A stretch of DNA of 53,370 bases from Streptomyces griseicoloratus (GCF_014534645.1 NZ_JACVQF010000176.1:1-53370); one strand, 5' to 3'. Counted from the stretch's first letter, positions 14,937 to 23,511 are shown. The notes: generated by a model from the letters alone, not told the origin. Program-made: numbers and translations.

Positions 14937-16904
14937 TCAGTCGCCGTCGGAGGAGCCCAGCACCAGTGAGACCTTCGTCTCCCGGCCGTCGCGCCGGAGT
15001 GTCAGTTCCAGCCGGTCGCCGGGGCGGTGGGAGCGGGTCTTGACGATGAGTTCCTCGCCGGAGTGCACGCGCTGCCCGTCGACCTCGGTGATCACGTCGC
15101 CCGCCCGGATGCCGGCCTGGTCGCCGGGGCCGCCCGCGGTGACCGCGGGGCCGCCGTCGCTGCCCTTGGTGCCGACGCGGGCGCCGTCTCCGGTGTAGTT
15201 CATGTCGAGCGTGATGCCGATGACCGGGTGGGTGGCCTTGCCCGTGCTGATCAGCTCCTCGGCGACGCGCTTGCCCTGGTTGATCGGGATGGCGAAGCCG
15301 AGGCCTATCGAGCCGGACTGGCCGCCCTCCGGCTCGGCGCCGCCGCCGTCGGCGGACCGGATCGCGGAGTTGATGCCGATGACCCGGCCACGGGAGTCGA
15401 GGAGCGGCCCGCCGGAGTTGCCGGGGTTGATGGGCGCGTCGGTCTGCAGCGCGTCGACGTAGCTCACGTCGCTGCCGTCGCCCTCCTCGCCGCCCGCCGT
15501 GATGGGCCGTTCCTTGGCGCTGATGATGCCGGAGGTGACCGTGCCCGCCAGGTCGAAGGGGGCGCCGATGGCGACGACGGGGTCGCCCACCTGCACGTTG
15601 TCGGAGTTGCCGAGGGGCATGGGGGTGAGGCCCCGCACGCCGCTCACCTTCACCACGGCGAGGTCGTACCCGCTGTCCCGGCCGACGACCGTGGCCTCGG
15701 CGGTGTCGCCGCTGTTGAAGGTGACGGATATCTCGCCGCCGCTTCCGGCGGGCTCCACGACGTGGTTGTTCGTCAGGATGTGGCCGCGGTCGTCGAGTAC
15801 GAACCCGGTGCCGGTGCCGGCGGCGTCGCTGCCGCTGACGTGCAGTGTCACCACGCCGGGCAGGGCCCTGGCGGCGATCCCGGCGACGCTGTCCGGGGCC
15901 CGGCCGGCGGGCTCTTCGCCGGCCTGCGGCAGTTCGACCGTGCCCACGCCGCCGTTGCGCTCCAGGTACGCACCGACGGCGCCGCCGATGCCTCCGGAGA
16001 CCAGGGCGATCAGCAGGGCGCCGCCGACGAGCACCTTCTTGGCCCGTCTGCGCCGCTGCTCCCGGGTGGCGACGGCCGCCCCGTTCTGCTGGAGGGGTTC
16101 GGCGGGGGCCGAAGCCGCCCAGGGGTCGTAGCGCCGCCAGGGGTCGGCGGGGGCGGGGGACGGTACGGCGTCGGCCGGAGGGGCGGCCACGGGGGCGCCG
16201 GGCTCCGATGGCATGGGCGCCGCCGCTGCCGGAGCGACGGGCGCGCCGGGTGCCGTCGCCGCGGGGGCTGCGGGGGCCGGGGGCATCGGGGGCACCTGAG
16301 CCGCCGGCGCGACCGTGCCGTGGGCCGGGGTCGCCGCCGGGTGCTGGACCGGCGGCGCGGGGGCCCAGGGGCCCGGCTCGCCGTAGGGCGGGGTGCCGTA
16401 CGGGTCGGGGTCGTGCAGGGGCCGGGGACGCTCGTCGGCGGGAGCGGTGGGAGCGGCGGGCGGCTGGACGGACGCCGTCGCCGCGTCACCGGCAGCGGCA
16501 CCGGCCGCCCCGGCGCCGTGGGCCACCCCTTCGGCACCGGTCTCGGCGCGCGTAACGGTCTCCGCGGGCGCAGCCGCCTCGGCGGGCGCAGCCGCCTCCA
16601 CAGGCGGAGCCACCTCCGCAGGCGCAGCCACCTCCGCAGGCGCAGCGGTCTCCGCGGGCGCGGCCGTCTCCGCGGGTACAGCCGTCTGCGGTGCCGGGCG
16701 GTGCAGTTCGTAGTCGCCTTGGTGGTCGCTCTCGTCGGTTCCTCGGGCCGGTGCGGGGCGCTCCAGCTCGAAGTCGCCGTCGCCGTCGGCGGCGGACCGG
16801 GGGCGTTCCAACTCGAAGTCGCCGTCGGGCGCGTCCGCGTCCGCCGGTGCCGCTCCGCGCGGGCGACCCCACCACTTCGCCTTCGTGGGCTTCCCCTCGT
16901 TCAT
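14937..16904 (-). CDS. htrA: HtrA/DegP-type membrane serine protease with PDZ domain
   Basis: This 655-residue protein has an N-terminal region of about 270 residues that is rich in Ala/Pro and disordered. It includes a degenerate ETAAPAE-type repeat. A membrane helix follows basic RRRRAKK (VLVGGALLIALVSGGIGGAVGAYL). The trypsin-like domain has His381 (TNNHVV), Asp414 (YDLAVV) and Ser497 (GNSGGP), all intact, and is followed by a C-terminal PDZ domain (VTAGGPGDQAGIRAGDVITEVDG). It should be membrane anchored with its protease domain outside, acting in protein quality control. The ATG has a site GGGGAGA. It lies immediately after the sigma/anti-sigma pair, as in M. tuberculosis Rv1221-1223. 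Confidence 0.92.
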   Translation of the reverse strand: MNEGKPTKAKWWGRPRGAAPADADAPDGDFELERPRSAADGDGDFELERPAPARGTDESDHQGDYELHRPAPQTAVPAETAAPAETAAPAEVAAPAEVAPPVEAAAPAEAAAPAETVTRAETGAEGVAHGAGAAGAAAGDAATASVQPPAAPTAPADERPRPLHDPDPYGTPPYGEPGPWAPAPPVQHPAATPAHGTVAPAAQVPPMPPAPAAPAATAPGAPVAPAAAAPMPSEPGAPVAAPPADAVPSPAPADPWRRYDPWAASAPAEPLQQNGAAVATREQRRRRAKKVLVGGALLIALVSGGIGGAVGAYLERNGGVGTVELPQAGEEPAGRAPDSVAGIAARALPGVVTLHVSGSDAAGTGTGFVLDDRGHILTNNHVVEPAGSGGEISVTFNSGDTAEATVVGRDSGYDLAVVKVSGVRGLTPMPLGNSDNVQVGDPVVAIGAPFDLAGTVTSGIISAKERPITAGGEEGDGSDVSYVDALQTDAPINPGNSGGPLLDSRGRVIGINSAIRSADGGGAEPEGGQSGSIGLGFAIPINQGKRVAEELISTGKATHPVIGITLDMNYTGDGARVGTKGSDGGPAVTAGGPGDQAGIRAGDVITEVDGQRVHSGEELIVKTRSHRPGDRLELTLRRDGRETKVSLVLGSSDGD

Positions 16905-16983
16905 GTTCTCCCCACAGCTGGCCGCGGCACGGCTCGTCGGCGGTGACCGCAGATCGTCGACTCGAAAGGCTCCGGACGCGGGC

Positions 16984-17012
16984 CGGATTCAATCAGGGCG
17001 GATTCAATCAGG
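16984..17012. repeat. 14-base direct repeat in the htrA upstream region
   Basis: CGGATTCAATCAGG occurs twice with a 15-base period (16984-16997 and 16999-17012). It lies 80-108 bases upstream of the htrA start and just after the anti-sigma stop. It is less GC-rich than its surroundings, so it may be a regulatory site. Confidence 0.5.
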
Positions 17013-17038
17013 TTCGCGGGCCGACGCGCAGATCCCGG

Positions 17039-18043
17039 TCAGGATGCCGGGCGGGAGGAGGCGGTGGGAGACGCCGAGGTGGACGAAGCCGGGTCGGGGA
17101 CGGGCACGGGTAGCAGGCCCGGCAGCCCGACCTCGGGGACCGACGACCAGGCGGTCAGGGCGAGCGGCGGCACGGCGTCGAGCGGACGTATCAGCGGGGA
17201 CATGGCCGCGGCACCGGCCATCACGGGCGTCGTCAGCGCGCTCAGGGCGTGCTGCTCCCCGCTGCCCGCCCCGGAGGACTGCACCCCCGGCAGCAGCGGC
17301 GCCGAGACCACCGTCGGGGCCACCGGTGTGTCACCGAGCGACCGCTGGCCCTGGGCCTGTCCGAGGAGGGGCCCCGCCGAGCGGCGGCGCTGGGACTCGG
17401 GGACCGTGGTCGCTCCCGTGCCCTGGCTGCGCATCGGCGTGACGTTGCTGCCGGACCCGGAACCGCCGCGGGCCTCCGTGCTGGTGTCCGGAGCGCCAAC
17501 GGTGACGCCGCCCAGTGCGATGGCGGCCAGCGACACCGCTCCGGCGGCGGCGAACGCGAACCTCAGTCCGCGCGAGGCCGACCGCTCCGAGTCGTGCCGC
17601 CCCACGTCATGGATCCGGAAGCCCCGGTTGGGTGAGGAGGGCTGGAGTACGGCGGAGTGCGGCCGGGCGGGGACGTAGCCGAACTCGAAGCGCTCGTCCC
17701 GCTTCGTCCCGAAGACTCCGGAGGCCCCGAACCGGCCGGGGAGTCCGTCGGAGAATGCCCCGCCGCCCAGCGGCGGGGCACCGTCGGTGTCACCTCCCCC
17801 GGGAAGCCCCTGGAGGCGGGCCAGGAAGCTCTCGGAGGGGGCGGGCGGGGCGGCTTCCGCGAAGACGCTCTTCAGCCGGCGCTGTGCGTCCACCTCCGCC
17901 TTGCACTTCGGACAGGTGGCCAGGTGCGCCAGTACGCGCTCCCGCGCGTCATGACCGAGCTCTCCGTCCACCAGGGCGGAGAGTCGGTCTCCCAGGTGCT
18001 GCTCTGCGAGGTGTCCCTCGGATTTCGGCCGTGACTCGCTCAC
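17039..18043 (-). CDS. rseA: Zinc-containing anti-sigma factor (RseA type)
   Basis: This 334-residue protein begins with an anti-sigma zinc domain ([31 protein letters not shown]), whose HxxxCxxC ends in His-Leu-Ala-Thr-Cys-Pro-Lys-Cys. One membrane helix lies near residues 158-183 ([18 protein letters not shown]), and a Pro/Ser/Ala-rich extracellular tail follows. Such proteins hold their cognate ECF sigma factor at the membrane. The GTG start overlaps the sigma-factor TGA as GTGA, so the two are translationally coupled. The order matches mycobacterial sigE-rseA-htrA. The large external part could be a target for regulated proteolysis, which is inference. Confidence 0.88.
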   Translation of the reverse strand: MSESRPKSEGHLAEQHLGDRLSALVDGELGHDARERVLAHLATCPKCKAEVDAQRRLKSVFAEAAPPAPSESFLARLQGLPGGGDTDGAPPLGGGAFSDGLPGRFGASGVFGTKRDERFEFGYVPARPHSAVLQPSSPNRGFRIHDVGRHDSERSASRGLRFAFAAAGAVSLAAIALGGVTVGAPDTSTEARGGSGSGSNVTPMRSQGTGATTVPESQRRRSAGPLLGQAQGQRSLGDTPVAPTVVSAPLLPGVQSSGAGSGEQHALSALTTPVMAGAAAMSPLIRPLDAVPPLALTAWSSVPEVGLPGLLPVPVPDPASSTSASPTASSRPAS

Positions 18044-18825
18044 GCGCTCGCGCCCCCTCCTCCCAGTGCGGGAACACGAGCCGCGAAGGAGCGGCGCTCG
18101 GCGCGCGCCTGGGGCGAGCGGTGCGCGAGGGCCTTGCGCAGCTGGGAGCGGCCGCGGTGGATGCGGGAGCGGACCGTGCCGAGCTTGACGCCGAGGGTCG
18201 CGGCGATCTCCTCGTACGACAGCCCCTCGATGTCGCACAGGACGACGGCGGCGCGGAACTCGGGCGCGAGGGTGTCCAGCGCCTGCTGGACGTCGGCGTC
18301 GAAGTGCGCGTCGTGGAAGACCTGCTGCGGGGTGGGCTCCTTGCTGGGCAGCCGCTCGGCCGCGTCCTCGCCGAGTGCGTCGAACCGGATGCGCTGCTTG
18401 CGGCGCACCATGTCCAGGAAGAGGTTGGTGGTGATGCGGTGCAGCCAGCCCTCGAAGGTCCCCGGCGTGTAGGTCGACAGGGAGCGGAAGACGCGGACGA
18501 AGACCTCCTGGGTGAGGTCCTCGGCGTCGTGCTGGTTGCCCGTGAGGCGGTAGGCGAGCCGGTACACCCGGCCGCTGTGCGTGCTGACGATCTCCTCCCA
18601 GGTGGGCGGAGTCCACGCCTGCCCGTCCGCGTCGGTGGAGAAGGTCGCGGTCTGGGCGCGGCCCGCGGCGGGGCCGTCGGCGGGGCTGTGGTCAGCAGCG
18701 GTGTCGTTCACGGATTTCGGCCTGGCCGCCGATCCGAGGAAGCGCCGGAGCACTCCTCCCCGATCCACGGGTGCGGCCGCACCTCCCCTGTCGGCTCTGG
18801 TGGTGTCCAGTGGAGCCCCTACCAT
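18040..18825 (-). CDS. sigE: ECF RNA polymerase sigma factor, mycobacterial SigE type
   Basis: Region 2 ([28 protein letters not shown], then [18 protein letters not shown]) and region 4 ([42 protein letters not shown]) are complete. They are very close to M. tuberculosis SigE as I recall it. An N-terminal extension of about 90 residues precedes region 2. The ATG at 18825 follows GAGGTGGCT; an ATG at 18957 would add 44 residues and is less likely. This is not the S. coelicolor gene named sigE (SCO3356), so the symbol follows mycobacterial use. It probably responds to envelope or protein-folding stress through the anti-sigma factor. Confidence 0.9.
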   Translation of the reverse strand: MVGAPLDTTRADRGGAAAPVDRGGVLRRFLGSAARPKSVNDTAADHSPADGPAAGRAQTATFSTDADGQAWTPPTWEEIVSTHSGRVYRLAYRLTGNQHDAEDLTQEVFVRVFRSLSTYTPGTFEGWLHRITTNLFLDMVRRKQRIRFDALGEDAAERLPSKEPTPQQVFHDAHFDADVQQALDTLAPEFRAAVVLCDIEGLSYEEIAATLGVKLGTVRSRIHRGRSQLRKALAHRSPQARAERRSFAARVPALGGGGASA

Positions 18826-19003
18826 AGCCACCTCGCCCGTTAGCTCCGGATAAGCGGTTTTACGAGAATTTGATCTGAGCTCGTACGACTGCGTCAGCAG
18901 TTGCTCGGCGTTCCTGTCCATCCGCTGCCCCCGTCGCAGCCACGGCCTCTCCATCACCTCTCCAAACGACCGGTCCCATCAGCGGGTTCCCGACGCCAAC
19001 GGA

Positions 19004-19009
19004 TACAGT
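19004..19009 (+). promoter_or_regulatory. -10 box TACAGT of the O-methyltransferase
   Basis: TACAGT lies 34 bases before the ATT start and 24 bases before the ribosome binding site AGGAGAGG. It would give a short leader. No clear -35 is visible. Confidence 0.35.
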
Positions 19010-19043
19010 CACGCCGAGGCAACGACGGGGACAGGAGAGGGTC

Positions 19044-19676
19044 ATTACCGGCAACCGGCAGACGAGCTGGGCGTTCGCCGACGCCTATGTCGCCGAGGAC
19101 GACGCGCTGCGCTGGGCGCGCGACCGGGCCCGTGAGGCGGGCCTGCGCTCGGTGACGCCCGGCACGGGCTCCGCGCTGGGACTGCTCGCCGCCGCCGTGG
19201 ACGCCAAGGCGGTCGCGGAGATCGGCACCGGCTGCGGGGTCTCCGGGATCCATCTGCTGCAGGGCATGCGCCCGGACGGCGTGCTGACCACGGTCGACCC
19301 CGAGCCGGAGCACCAGCAGTTCGCCCGCCAGGCCTTCCGGGCCGCGGGCTTCGCCAGCAACCGGGCCCGCTTCATCCCGGGCCGCGCCCTGGACGTGCTG
19401 CCCCGGCTGGCGGACGCCGGCTACGACCTCGTCTTCTGCGACGGCGACCGGCTGGAGTACCCGGACTACCTCGCCGAATCGTTGCGCCTGCTGCGCCCCG
19501 GAGGGCTGGTCGTCTTCGAGGGCGTCTTCGCCGCCGGCCGGACGGTCGACTCCGGACCGCAGCCCACCGAGGTGCTGCGACTGCGGGAGCTGCTGCGGGC
19601 GGTGCGGGAGAGTCAGGAGCTGGTGCCGTCGCTGCTGCCGGCGGGCGACGGCCTGCTGTGCGCGGTGAAGCGGTAG
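19044..19676 (+). CDS. Class I SAM-dependent O-methyltransferase with apparent ATT start
   Basis: The SAM motif I VAEIGTGCGVSG is followed by GVLTTVDPEPEHQ (motif II acidic end), YDLVFCDGDRLEYPDYL (O-methyltransferase acidic site) and LRPGGLVVFEGV. It matches the COMT-like family of Rv1220c. The conserved N-terminus (NRQTSWAFADAYVAEDDALRWARD) lies upstream of the first in-frame GTG at 19152. No ATG, GTG or TTG precedes it in this frame for at least 45 codons. An ATT at 19044 sits 6 bases after GGAG, so it is taken as the start, giving 210 residues. It is divergent from sigE. The methyl acceptor is unknown. Confidence 0.82.
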   Translation: MTGNRQTSWAFADAYVAEDDALRWARDRAREAGLRSVTPGTGSALGLLAAAVDAKAVAEIGTGCGVSGIHLLQGMRPDGVLTTVDPEPEHQQFARQAFRAAGFASNRARFIPGRALDVLPRLADAGYDLVFCDGDRLEYPDYLAESLRLLRPGGLVVFEGVFAAGRTVDSGPQPTEVLRLRELLRAVRESQELVPSLLPAGDGLLCAVKR

Positions 19677-19689
19677 CGCCCGTACAGCA

Positions 19690-19726
19690 CAGTCGCCCCG
19701 GCACCGCGTGGGCACCGGGGCGACTG
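19690..19726. terminator. Bidirectional terminator
   Basis: The perfect 12-bp stem CAGTCGCCCCGG/CCGGGGCGACTG (19690-19701 with 19715-19726) lies between the convergent methyltransferase and DUF3117 genes. Confidence 0.8.
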
Positions 19727-19748
19727 AACGGGTATGGTCGCTTGCGCG

Positions 19749-19916
19749 TCAGCCGACGACCTTCTTGAGGGCGTCGCCGAGCGCGTCGGCCTCGTCAGGG
19801 GTCAGCTCGACGACGAGTCGACCGCCGCCTTCGAGCGGAACGCGCATGACGATGCCCCGCCCCTCCTTGGTCACCTCGAGCGGGCCATCGCCCGTCCGCG
19901 GCTTCATGGCCGCCAT
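19749..19916 (-). CDS. DUF3117 protein (55 aa)
   Basis: MAAMKPRTGDGPLEVTKEGR opens this short, conserved actinobacterial protein. VMRVPLEGGGRLVVELTPDEADALGDALKKVV forms two strands and a helix. It is the counterpart of Rv1211 by position and sequence type. Function is unknown. The ATG at 19916 has a strong site, GGAAGGGG, 7 bases upstream. The gene is easily missed because of its size. Confidence 0.85.
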   Translation of the reverse strand: MAAMKPRTGDGPLEVTKEGRGIVMRVPLEGGGRLVVELTPDEADALGDALKKVVG

Positions 19917-20291
19917 GCTCGTTCCCCTTCCTGATACCAGCTCACCGTCAAAGCCGACGGCCCTTGAGGGCACGCGCGGTCCGGCATGGACGCACGACAC
20001 CGGCATCGAACACATTGCTTCCCAGCCATTATCCCGCATGGCAGGACCCGATGACCAACATCGGTCGGCATCGCTTGGGCAACGCGCGCGAGCAAAACCA
20101 CTCAATTCGGCGACGGAGCTGCGATACTTCGCGCCCGCACTCACTTCCGCCGAATGGCTATGGACCGGAACTCTTTGACGCAGGTCACATCTCCCGAGCG
20201 GTCCGCTGTCGGTGATCTCCGTCATGCTGTGCTGCAGACACGGGGCGTACCGCCGGGTACGTCCCCCAGCCGCGACACGGAGGGGATACCC
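19917..20291. other. 375-base divergent intergenic region
   Basis: It separates DUF3117 (minus) from the enoyl-CoA hydratase (plus). The middle (20020-20170) is less GC-rich than average. A GGAACTCTTTGACG stretch near 20168 contains possible -35 elements, but no convincing -10 pair is visible. No coding sequence was found. Confidence 0.4.
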
Positions 20292-21095
20292 ATGGCCGAC
20301 ACCGTGCTCTACGAGGTGAGCGACGGGCTCGCGACGATCACGCTGAACCGCCCGGAGGCGATGAACGCGCTGAACACCGAGACCAAGGTCGCGCTCCGGG
20401 ACGCGGTGCGGTCCGCGGCGACGGACGACGCCGTCCGGGCGGTGCTGCTGACCGCCGCCGGGGAGCGGGCGTTCTGCGTCGGCCAGGACCTGAAGGAGCA
20501 CATCGGTCTGCTCGCCGCCGACCGGGAGACGGGCGCGGGGCGGACCATGAGCACGGTGCGCGAGCACTACAACCCGATCGTCCGGGCGCTGGCCGAGGCG
20601 CCCAAGCCGGTGGTCGCCGCCGTGAACGGGGTGGCGGCCGGGGCGGGGTTCGGGTTCGCGCTCGCGGCGGACTACCGGATCGTCGCGGACACGGCGTCCT
20701 TCAACACGTCGTTCGCCGGCGTCGCGCTGACCGCCGACTCGGGCATCTCCTGGACGCTGCCCCGCGTCGTCGGCCCGGGCCGCGCGGCGGACCTGCTGCT
20801 CTTCCCGCGCAGCATCGGCGCGCAGGAGGCGTACGAGCTGGGCATCGCGGGCCGGGTCGTGCCGGCCGCCGATCTGCGGGGCGAGGCGGAGCAGACGGCG
20901 CGGGCGCTGGCCCAGGGGCCGACGGTGGCGTACGCGGCGATCAAGGAGTCCGTGGCGTACGGGCTGACGCACCCCCTGTCCGAGACGCTGGAGAAGGAGG
21001 ACGAGCTGCAGTCACGTGCGGGCTCCTCCGAGGACCACGCGATCGCGGTGCGGGCGTTCGTCGAAAAGGAGAAGCCCCGGTATTTGGGCCGGTGA
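20292..21095 (+). CDS. Enoyl-CoA hydratase/isomerase family protein
   Basis: This 267-residue crotonase-fold protein has the oxyanion segments AFCVGQDLKEH and VAAVNGVAAGAGFGFALAADYRI. The CoA-binding and trimerisation helices follow at the C-terminus (AYAAIKESV...). In the position of the first hydratase Glu the sequence is ADSGISWTLPRVVG, with Asp-Ser rather than the usual Glu. This is closer to PaaG-like isomerase or hydratase variants, so the exact reaction is unclear. The ATG at 20292 follows GGAGGGG. Its 3' end (Leu-Gly-Arg-stop) is repeated in the downstream tandem array. Confidence 0.88.
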   Translation: MADTVLYEVSDGLATITLNRPEAMNALNTETKVALRDAVRSAATDDAVRAVLLTAAGERAFCVGQDLKEHIGLLAADRETGAGRTMSTVREHYNPIVRALAEAPKPVVAAVNGVAAGAGFGFALAADYRIVADTASFNTSFAGVALTADSGISWTLPRVVGPGRAADLLLFPRSIGAQEAYELGIAGRVVPAADLRGEAEQTARALAQGPTVAYAAIKESVAYGLTHPLSETLEKEDELQSRAGSSEDHAIAVRAFVEKEKPRYLGR

Positions 21096-21384
21096 GCACC
21101 GGCGCGGGCGGGCCTGGGGCCGAGGCCGCCGGAACCGGAGCCGAGCCCGGAGCCGGGGCTCCGGGCCGGTGAGTGCCGGCGCGGGCGGGCCCGGCGCCGA
21201 GGCCGAGGCCGGAACCGGGCCCGGAGCCCGGGCTCTGGGCCGGTGAGTGCCGACGCGGGCGGGCCCGGCGCCGAGGCCGAGGCCGGAACCGGGCCCGGAG
21301 CCCGGGCTCTGGGCCGGTGAGTGCCGACGCGGGCGGGCCCGGCGCCGGGGCCGGGGCCGGAGCCCGGTCCGGGGCTAGGGCCGG
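21086..21384. repeat. Imperfect 74-base tandem repeat beginning in a gene's 3' end
   Basis: The block opening GGGCCGGTGAG starts at 21086, 21163, 21237 and 21311. Copies 2 and 3 (74 bases each) differ at one position near the start. Copy 1 is 77 bases and more diverged, and copy 4 decays after about 50 bases. Copy 1 contains the last codons and the TGA of the enoyl-CoA hydratase gene. Confidence 0.85.
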
Positions 21385-21580
21385 GCTCGGAGCCGGGGCT
21401 GAGGCCGGAGCGGGAGCCGAGGCCGAAGCAGGAGCCGAGGCCGAAGCAGGAGCCGAGGCTAGGGCCGGGTCCGGAGCCCGAGTCGGGGCCCAGGCCGGGG
21501 TCGGGGCCCGGGTCGGGCCCGGGTCGGGGCCGGAGCCCGGGTCGGGGTCGGGGTCGGAGCCCGGGTCGGGGTCGGGCGGG
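21385..21580. repeat. Low-complexity GC-rich repeat tract before tagA
   Basis: It holds about 2.5 copies of an 18-base unit (GGAGCCGAGGCCGAAGCA, near 21411-21460). Short (GGGGTC/GGGCCC) motifs follow up to 21590. The G-runs on the plus strand could form quadruplex structures. Open frames here are Gly/Ala/Pro low complexity and are not called as genes. Confidence 0.65.
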
Positions 21581-22171
21581 TCAGGTTTGGGGGCGTCGTG
21601 CCGCGCAGCCTGCCAGGTGGTCGTCGACCAGGCCGCACGCCTGCATCAGGGCGTATGCCGTCGTGGGGCCCACGAAGCGCAGGCCGCGCTTCTTCAGGGC
21701 CTTCGACAGAGCCGTGGACTCGGGAGTGACGGCCGGGACGTCGGCGAGGGTCTTGGGGACCGGACGTCCGGCCGGGTCCGGAGCGTGGGACCAGATCAGC
21801 TCGTCCAGCTCACCCGGGTCCCAGCCGGCCAGCACGCGCGCGTTGGCGAGGGTGGCGTCGATCTTGGCGCGGTTGCGGATGATGCCGGCGTCGGCGAGCA
21901 GGCGCTCGCGGTCCTCGTCGGTGAAGGCCGCCACCGAGGCGATCTTGAAGTCCGCGAAGGCGGCGCGGAAGCCGGGGCGGCGGCGCAGGATGGTGATCCA
22001 GGACAGCCCCGACTGGAAGGCCTCCAGGCTGAGGCGTTCGTACAGGGCGTCGTCGCCGTGGACCGGGCGGCCCCACTCCTCGTCGTGGTACGTCACGTAG
22101 TCGGCGGTGGACACGGCCCAGGGGCAGCGGAGCACGCCGTCCGGACCGGCCACGGGCTCTCCGGCGCTCAC
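21581..22171 (-). CDS. tagA: DNA-3-methyladenine glycosylase I (TagA)
   Basis: This 196-residue protein starts RCPWAVSTADYVTYHDEEWGRP, the Tag N-terminus with its zinc Cys, Trp and Tyr. LFERLSLEAFQSGLSW-type helices follow, then GLRFVGPTTAYALMQACGLVDDHLAGC near the C-terminus with the other zinc ligands. It removes N3-methyladenine from DNA in base-excision repair. The GTG start at 22171 overlaps the TGA of the upstream DivIVA-like gene (GTGA), so the two are coupled. Rv1210 (tagA) and Rv1209 have the same arrangement. Confidence 0.93.
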   Translation of the reverse strand: MSAGEPVAGPDGVLRCPWAVSTADYVTYHDEEWGRPVHGDDALYERLSLEAFQSGLSWITILRRRPGFRAAFADFKIASVAAFTDEDRERLLADAGIIRNRAKIDATLANARVLAGWDPGELDELIWSHAPDPAGRPVPKTLADVPAVTPESTALSKALKKRGLRFVGPTTAYALMQACGLVDDHLAGCAARRPQT

Positions 22172-22524
22172 TTCTCCTCCTCCCGCTGCTCGGGCTTCTC
22201 CGTGGAGACGTGGCGGGCGGCGGAACGGGCGCCCGCCAGCGCGGACTCCAGGTCGGCGATGCGCGCGTCGCGCTCGGCGAGTTCGGCGCCGAGCCGGCCG
22301 AGGGCGTCGTCGACGTCCGCCATGCGGTAACCGCGGACGGTGAGCGGGAAGCGGAGGTTCTCCACGTCCGCGCGGCCCACCGGGCGGTCCGGGGGCAGGA
22401 AGTCCTGCAGCCGCTCCGGGGCGGCCTCGGGCAGCGGGGTGCTGTCGCCGCCGCCGACCACGGCGAGGGTCACCGCGGCGACCACGACGGCGAGCGCGAC
22501 GACGAGGAACAGGAACATGACCAT
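22168..22524 (-). CDS. Small membrane protein with DivIVA-like repeat
   Basis: One N-terminal membrane helix (MFLFLVVALAVVVAAVTLAVVGG) is followed by a DivIVA-type segment (LRFPLTVRGYRMADVDDALGRLGAELAERDARIADLE) with the start of a coiled coil. It is the counterpart of Rv1209. Such segments can recognise curved membranes or oligomerise, but function here is unknown. The ATG at 22524 is preferred because a G-run lies 6 bases before it; an ATG at 22539 would add five residues. Confidence 0.75.
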   Translation of the reverse strand: MVMFLFLVVALAVVVAAVTLAVVGGGDSTPLPEAAPERLQDFLPPDRPVGRADVENLRFPLTVRGYRMADVDDALGRLGAELAERDARIADLESALAGARSAARHVSTEKPEQREEEK

Positions 22525-22617
22525 CGCTGGGGCCCCCATGGTCGGAGTCGGGTGTGTCGGTCCGATCGTGCCATGCGAGTCTGACAGTTAGGGTCGCAGG
22601 CGCCCGAAGAGCGGGAC

Positions 22618-23511
22618 GTGAGCGGTACGTACGAGGAGAGGTCACAGGGGATGCTCAGGCTGGGCAGGCGCGAATTCGGGGCGCACGAGCCGGTGATCAT
22701 GGCGATCGTGAACCGGACCCCGGACTCCTTCTACGACCAGGGGGCCACCTTCCGCGACGAACCGGCGCTCGCGCGCGTGGAGCAGGCGGTGGCGGAGGGG
22801 GCCGCGATCATCGACATCGGCGGGGTGAAGGCCGGGCCCGGCGAGGAGGTGACGGCCGAGGAGGAGGCGCGGCGGACGGTGGGGTTCGTCGCGGAGGTGC
22901 GGCGGCGGTTCCCGGACGTCGTGATCAGTGTGGACACCTGGCGCAGTGAGGTCGGCGAGGCCGTGTGCGAGGCCGGGGCGGACCTGCTGAACGACGCGTG
23001 GGGTGGCGTCGACCCCGGTCTCGCCGAGGTCGCGGGGCGGTACGGGGTGGGGCTGGTGTGCACGCACGCGGGCGGCGCGGAGCCGCGGACGCGGCCGCAC
23101 CGGGTGACGTACGACGACGTCATGGCCGACATCCTGGGGGTGACGCTGGGGCTGGCCGAGCGGGCGGTGGCGCTGGGGGTGCCGCGGGAGTCGGTGCTGA
23201 TCGATCCCGGGCACGACTTCGGGAAGAACACGCGGCACAGTCTGGAGGCGACACGGCGGCTCGGGGAGATGGTGGAGACCGGGTGGCCGGTGCTGGTGTC
23301 GCTGTCCAACAAGGACTTCGTCGGGGAGACGCTGGACAAGCCCGTGAAGGAGCGGGTGCTCGGGACGCTGGCGACGACGGCTGTGTCGGCGTGGCTGGGG
23401 GCTCAGGTGTACCGCGTGCACGAGGTGGCGGAGACGCGGCAGGTACTGGACATGGTGGCGTCGATCGCCGGCCACCGGGCGCCGGCGGTGGCGCGGCGGG
23501 GGTTGGCGTAG
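22618..23511 (+). CDS. folP2: Dihydropteroate synthase family protein (FolP2 type)
   Basis: The TIM-barrel DHPS pattern is visible: VIMAIVNRTPDSFYDQG, AAIIDIGGVKAGPG, VISVDTWRSEV, ADLLNDAWGG, LIDPGHDFGKN and a final YRVHEV. DHPS joins p-aminobenzoate to the pterin pyrophosphate in folate synthesis. The neighbours are those of mycobacterial folP2 rather than a folate operon, and the M. leprae FolP2 lacks DHPS activity, so the reaction is uncertain. The start is ambiguous: GTG 22618 (297 residues) or ATG 22651, which has AGGAGAGG better spaced. TAGGGT at 22589-22594 is a possible -10 box. Confidence 0.88.
   Translation: MSGTYEERSQGMLRLGRREFGAHEPVIMAIVNRTPDSFYDQGATFRDEPALARVEQAVAEGAAIIDIGGVKAGPGEEVTAEEEARRTVGFVAEVRRRFPDVVISVDTWRSEVGEAVCEAGADLLNDAWGGVDPGLAEVAGRYGVGLVCTHAGGAEPRTRPHRVTYDDVMADILGVTLGLAERAVALGVPRESVLIDPGHDFGKNTRHSLEATRRLGEMVETGWPVLVSLSNKDFVGETLDKPVKERVLGTLATTAVSAWLGAQVYRVHEVAETRQVLDMVASIAGHRAPAVARRGLA

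Noticed and set aside
19152-19676. GTG 19152 as the methyltransferase start
   Set aside because: It would remove a conserved-looking N-terminus of 36 residues and has no ribosome site at the right distance. ATT 19044 with AGGAGAGG fits better.
21173-22330. 385-codon plus-strand frame through the tandem repeats
   Set aside because: The first part is repeat-derived Gly/Ala/Pro/Arg sequence and the rest is antisense to tagA. No start site is supported.
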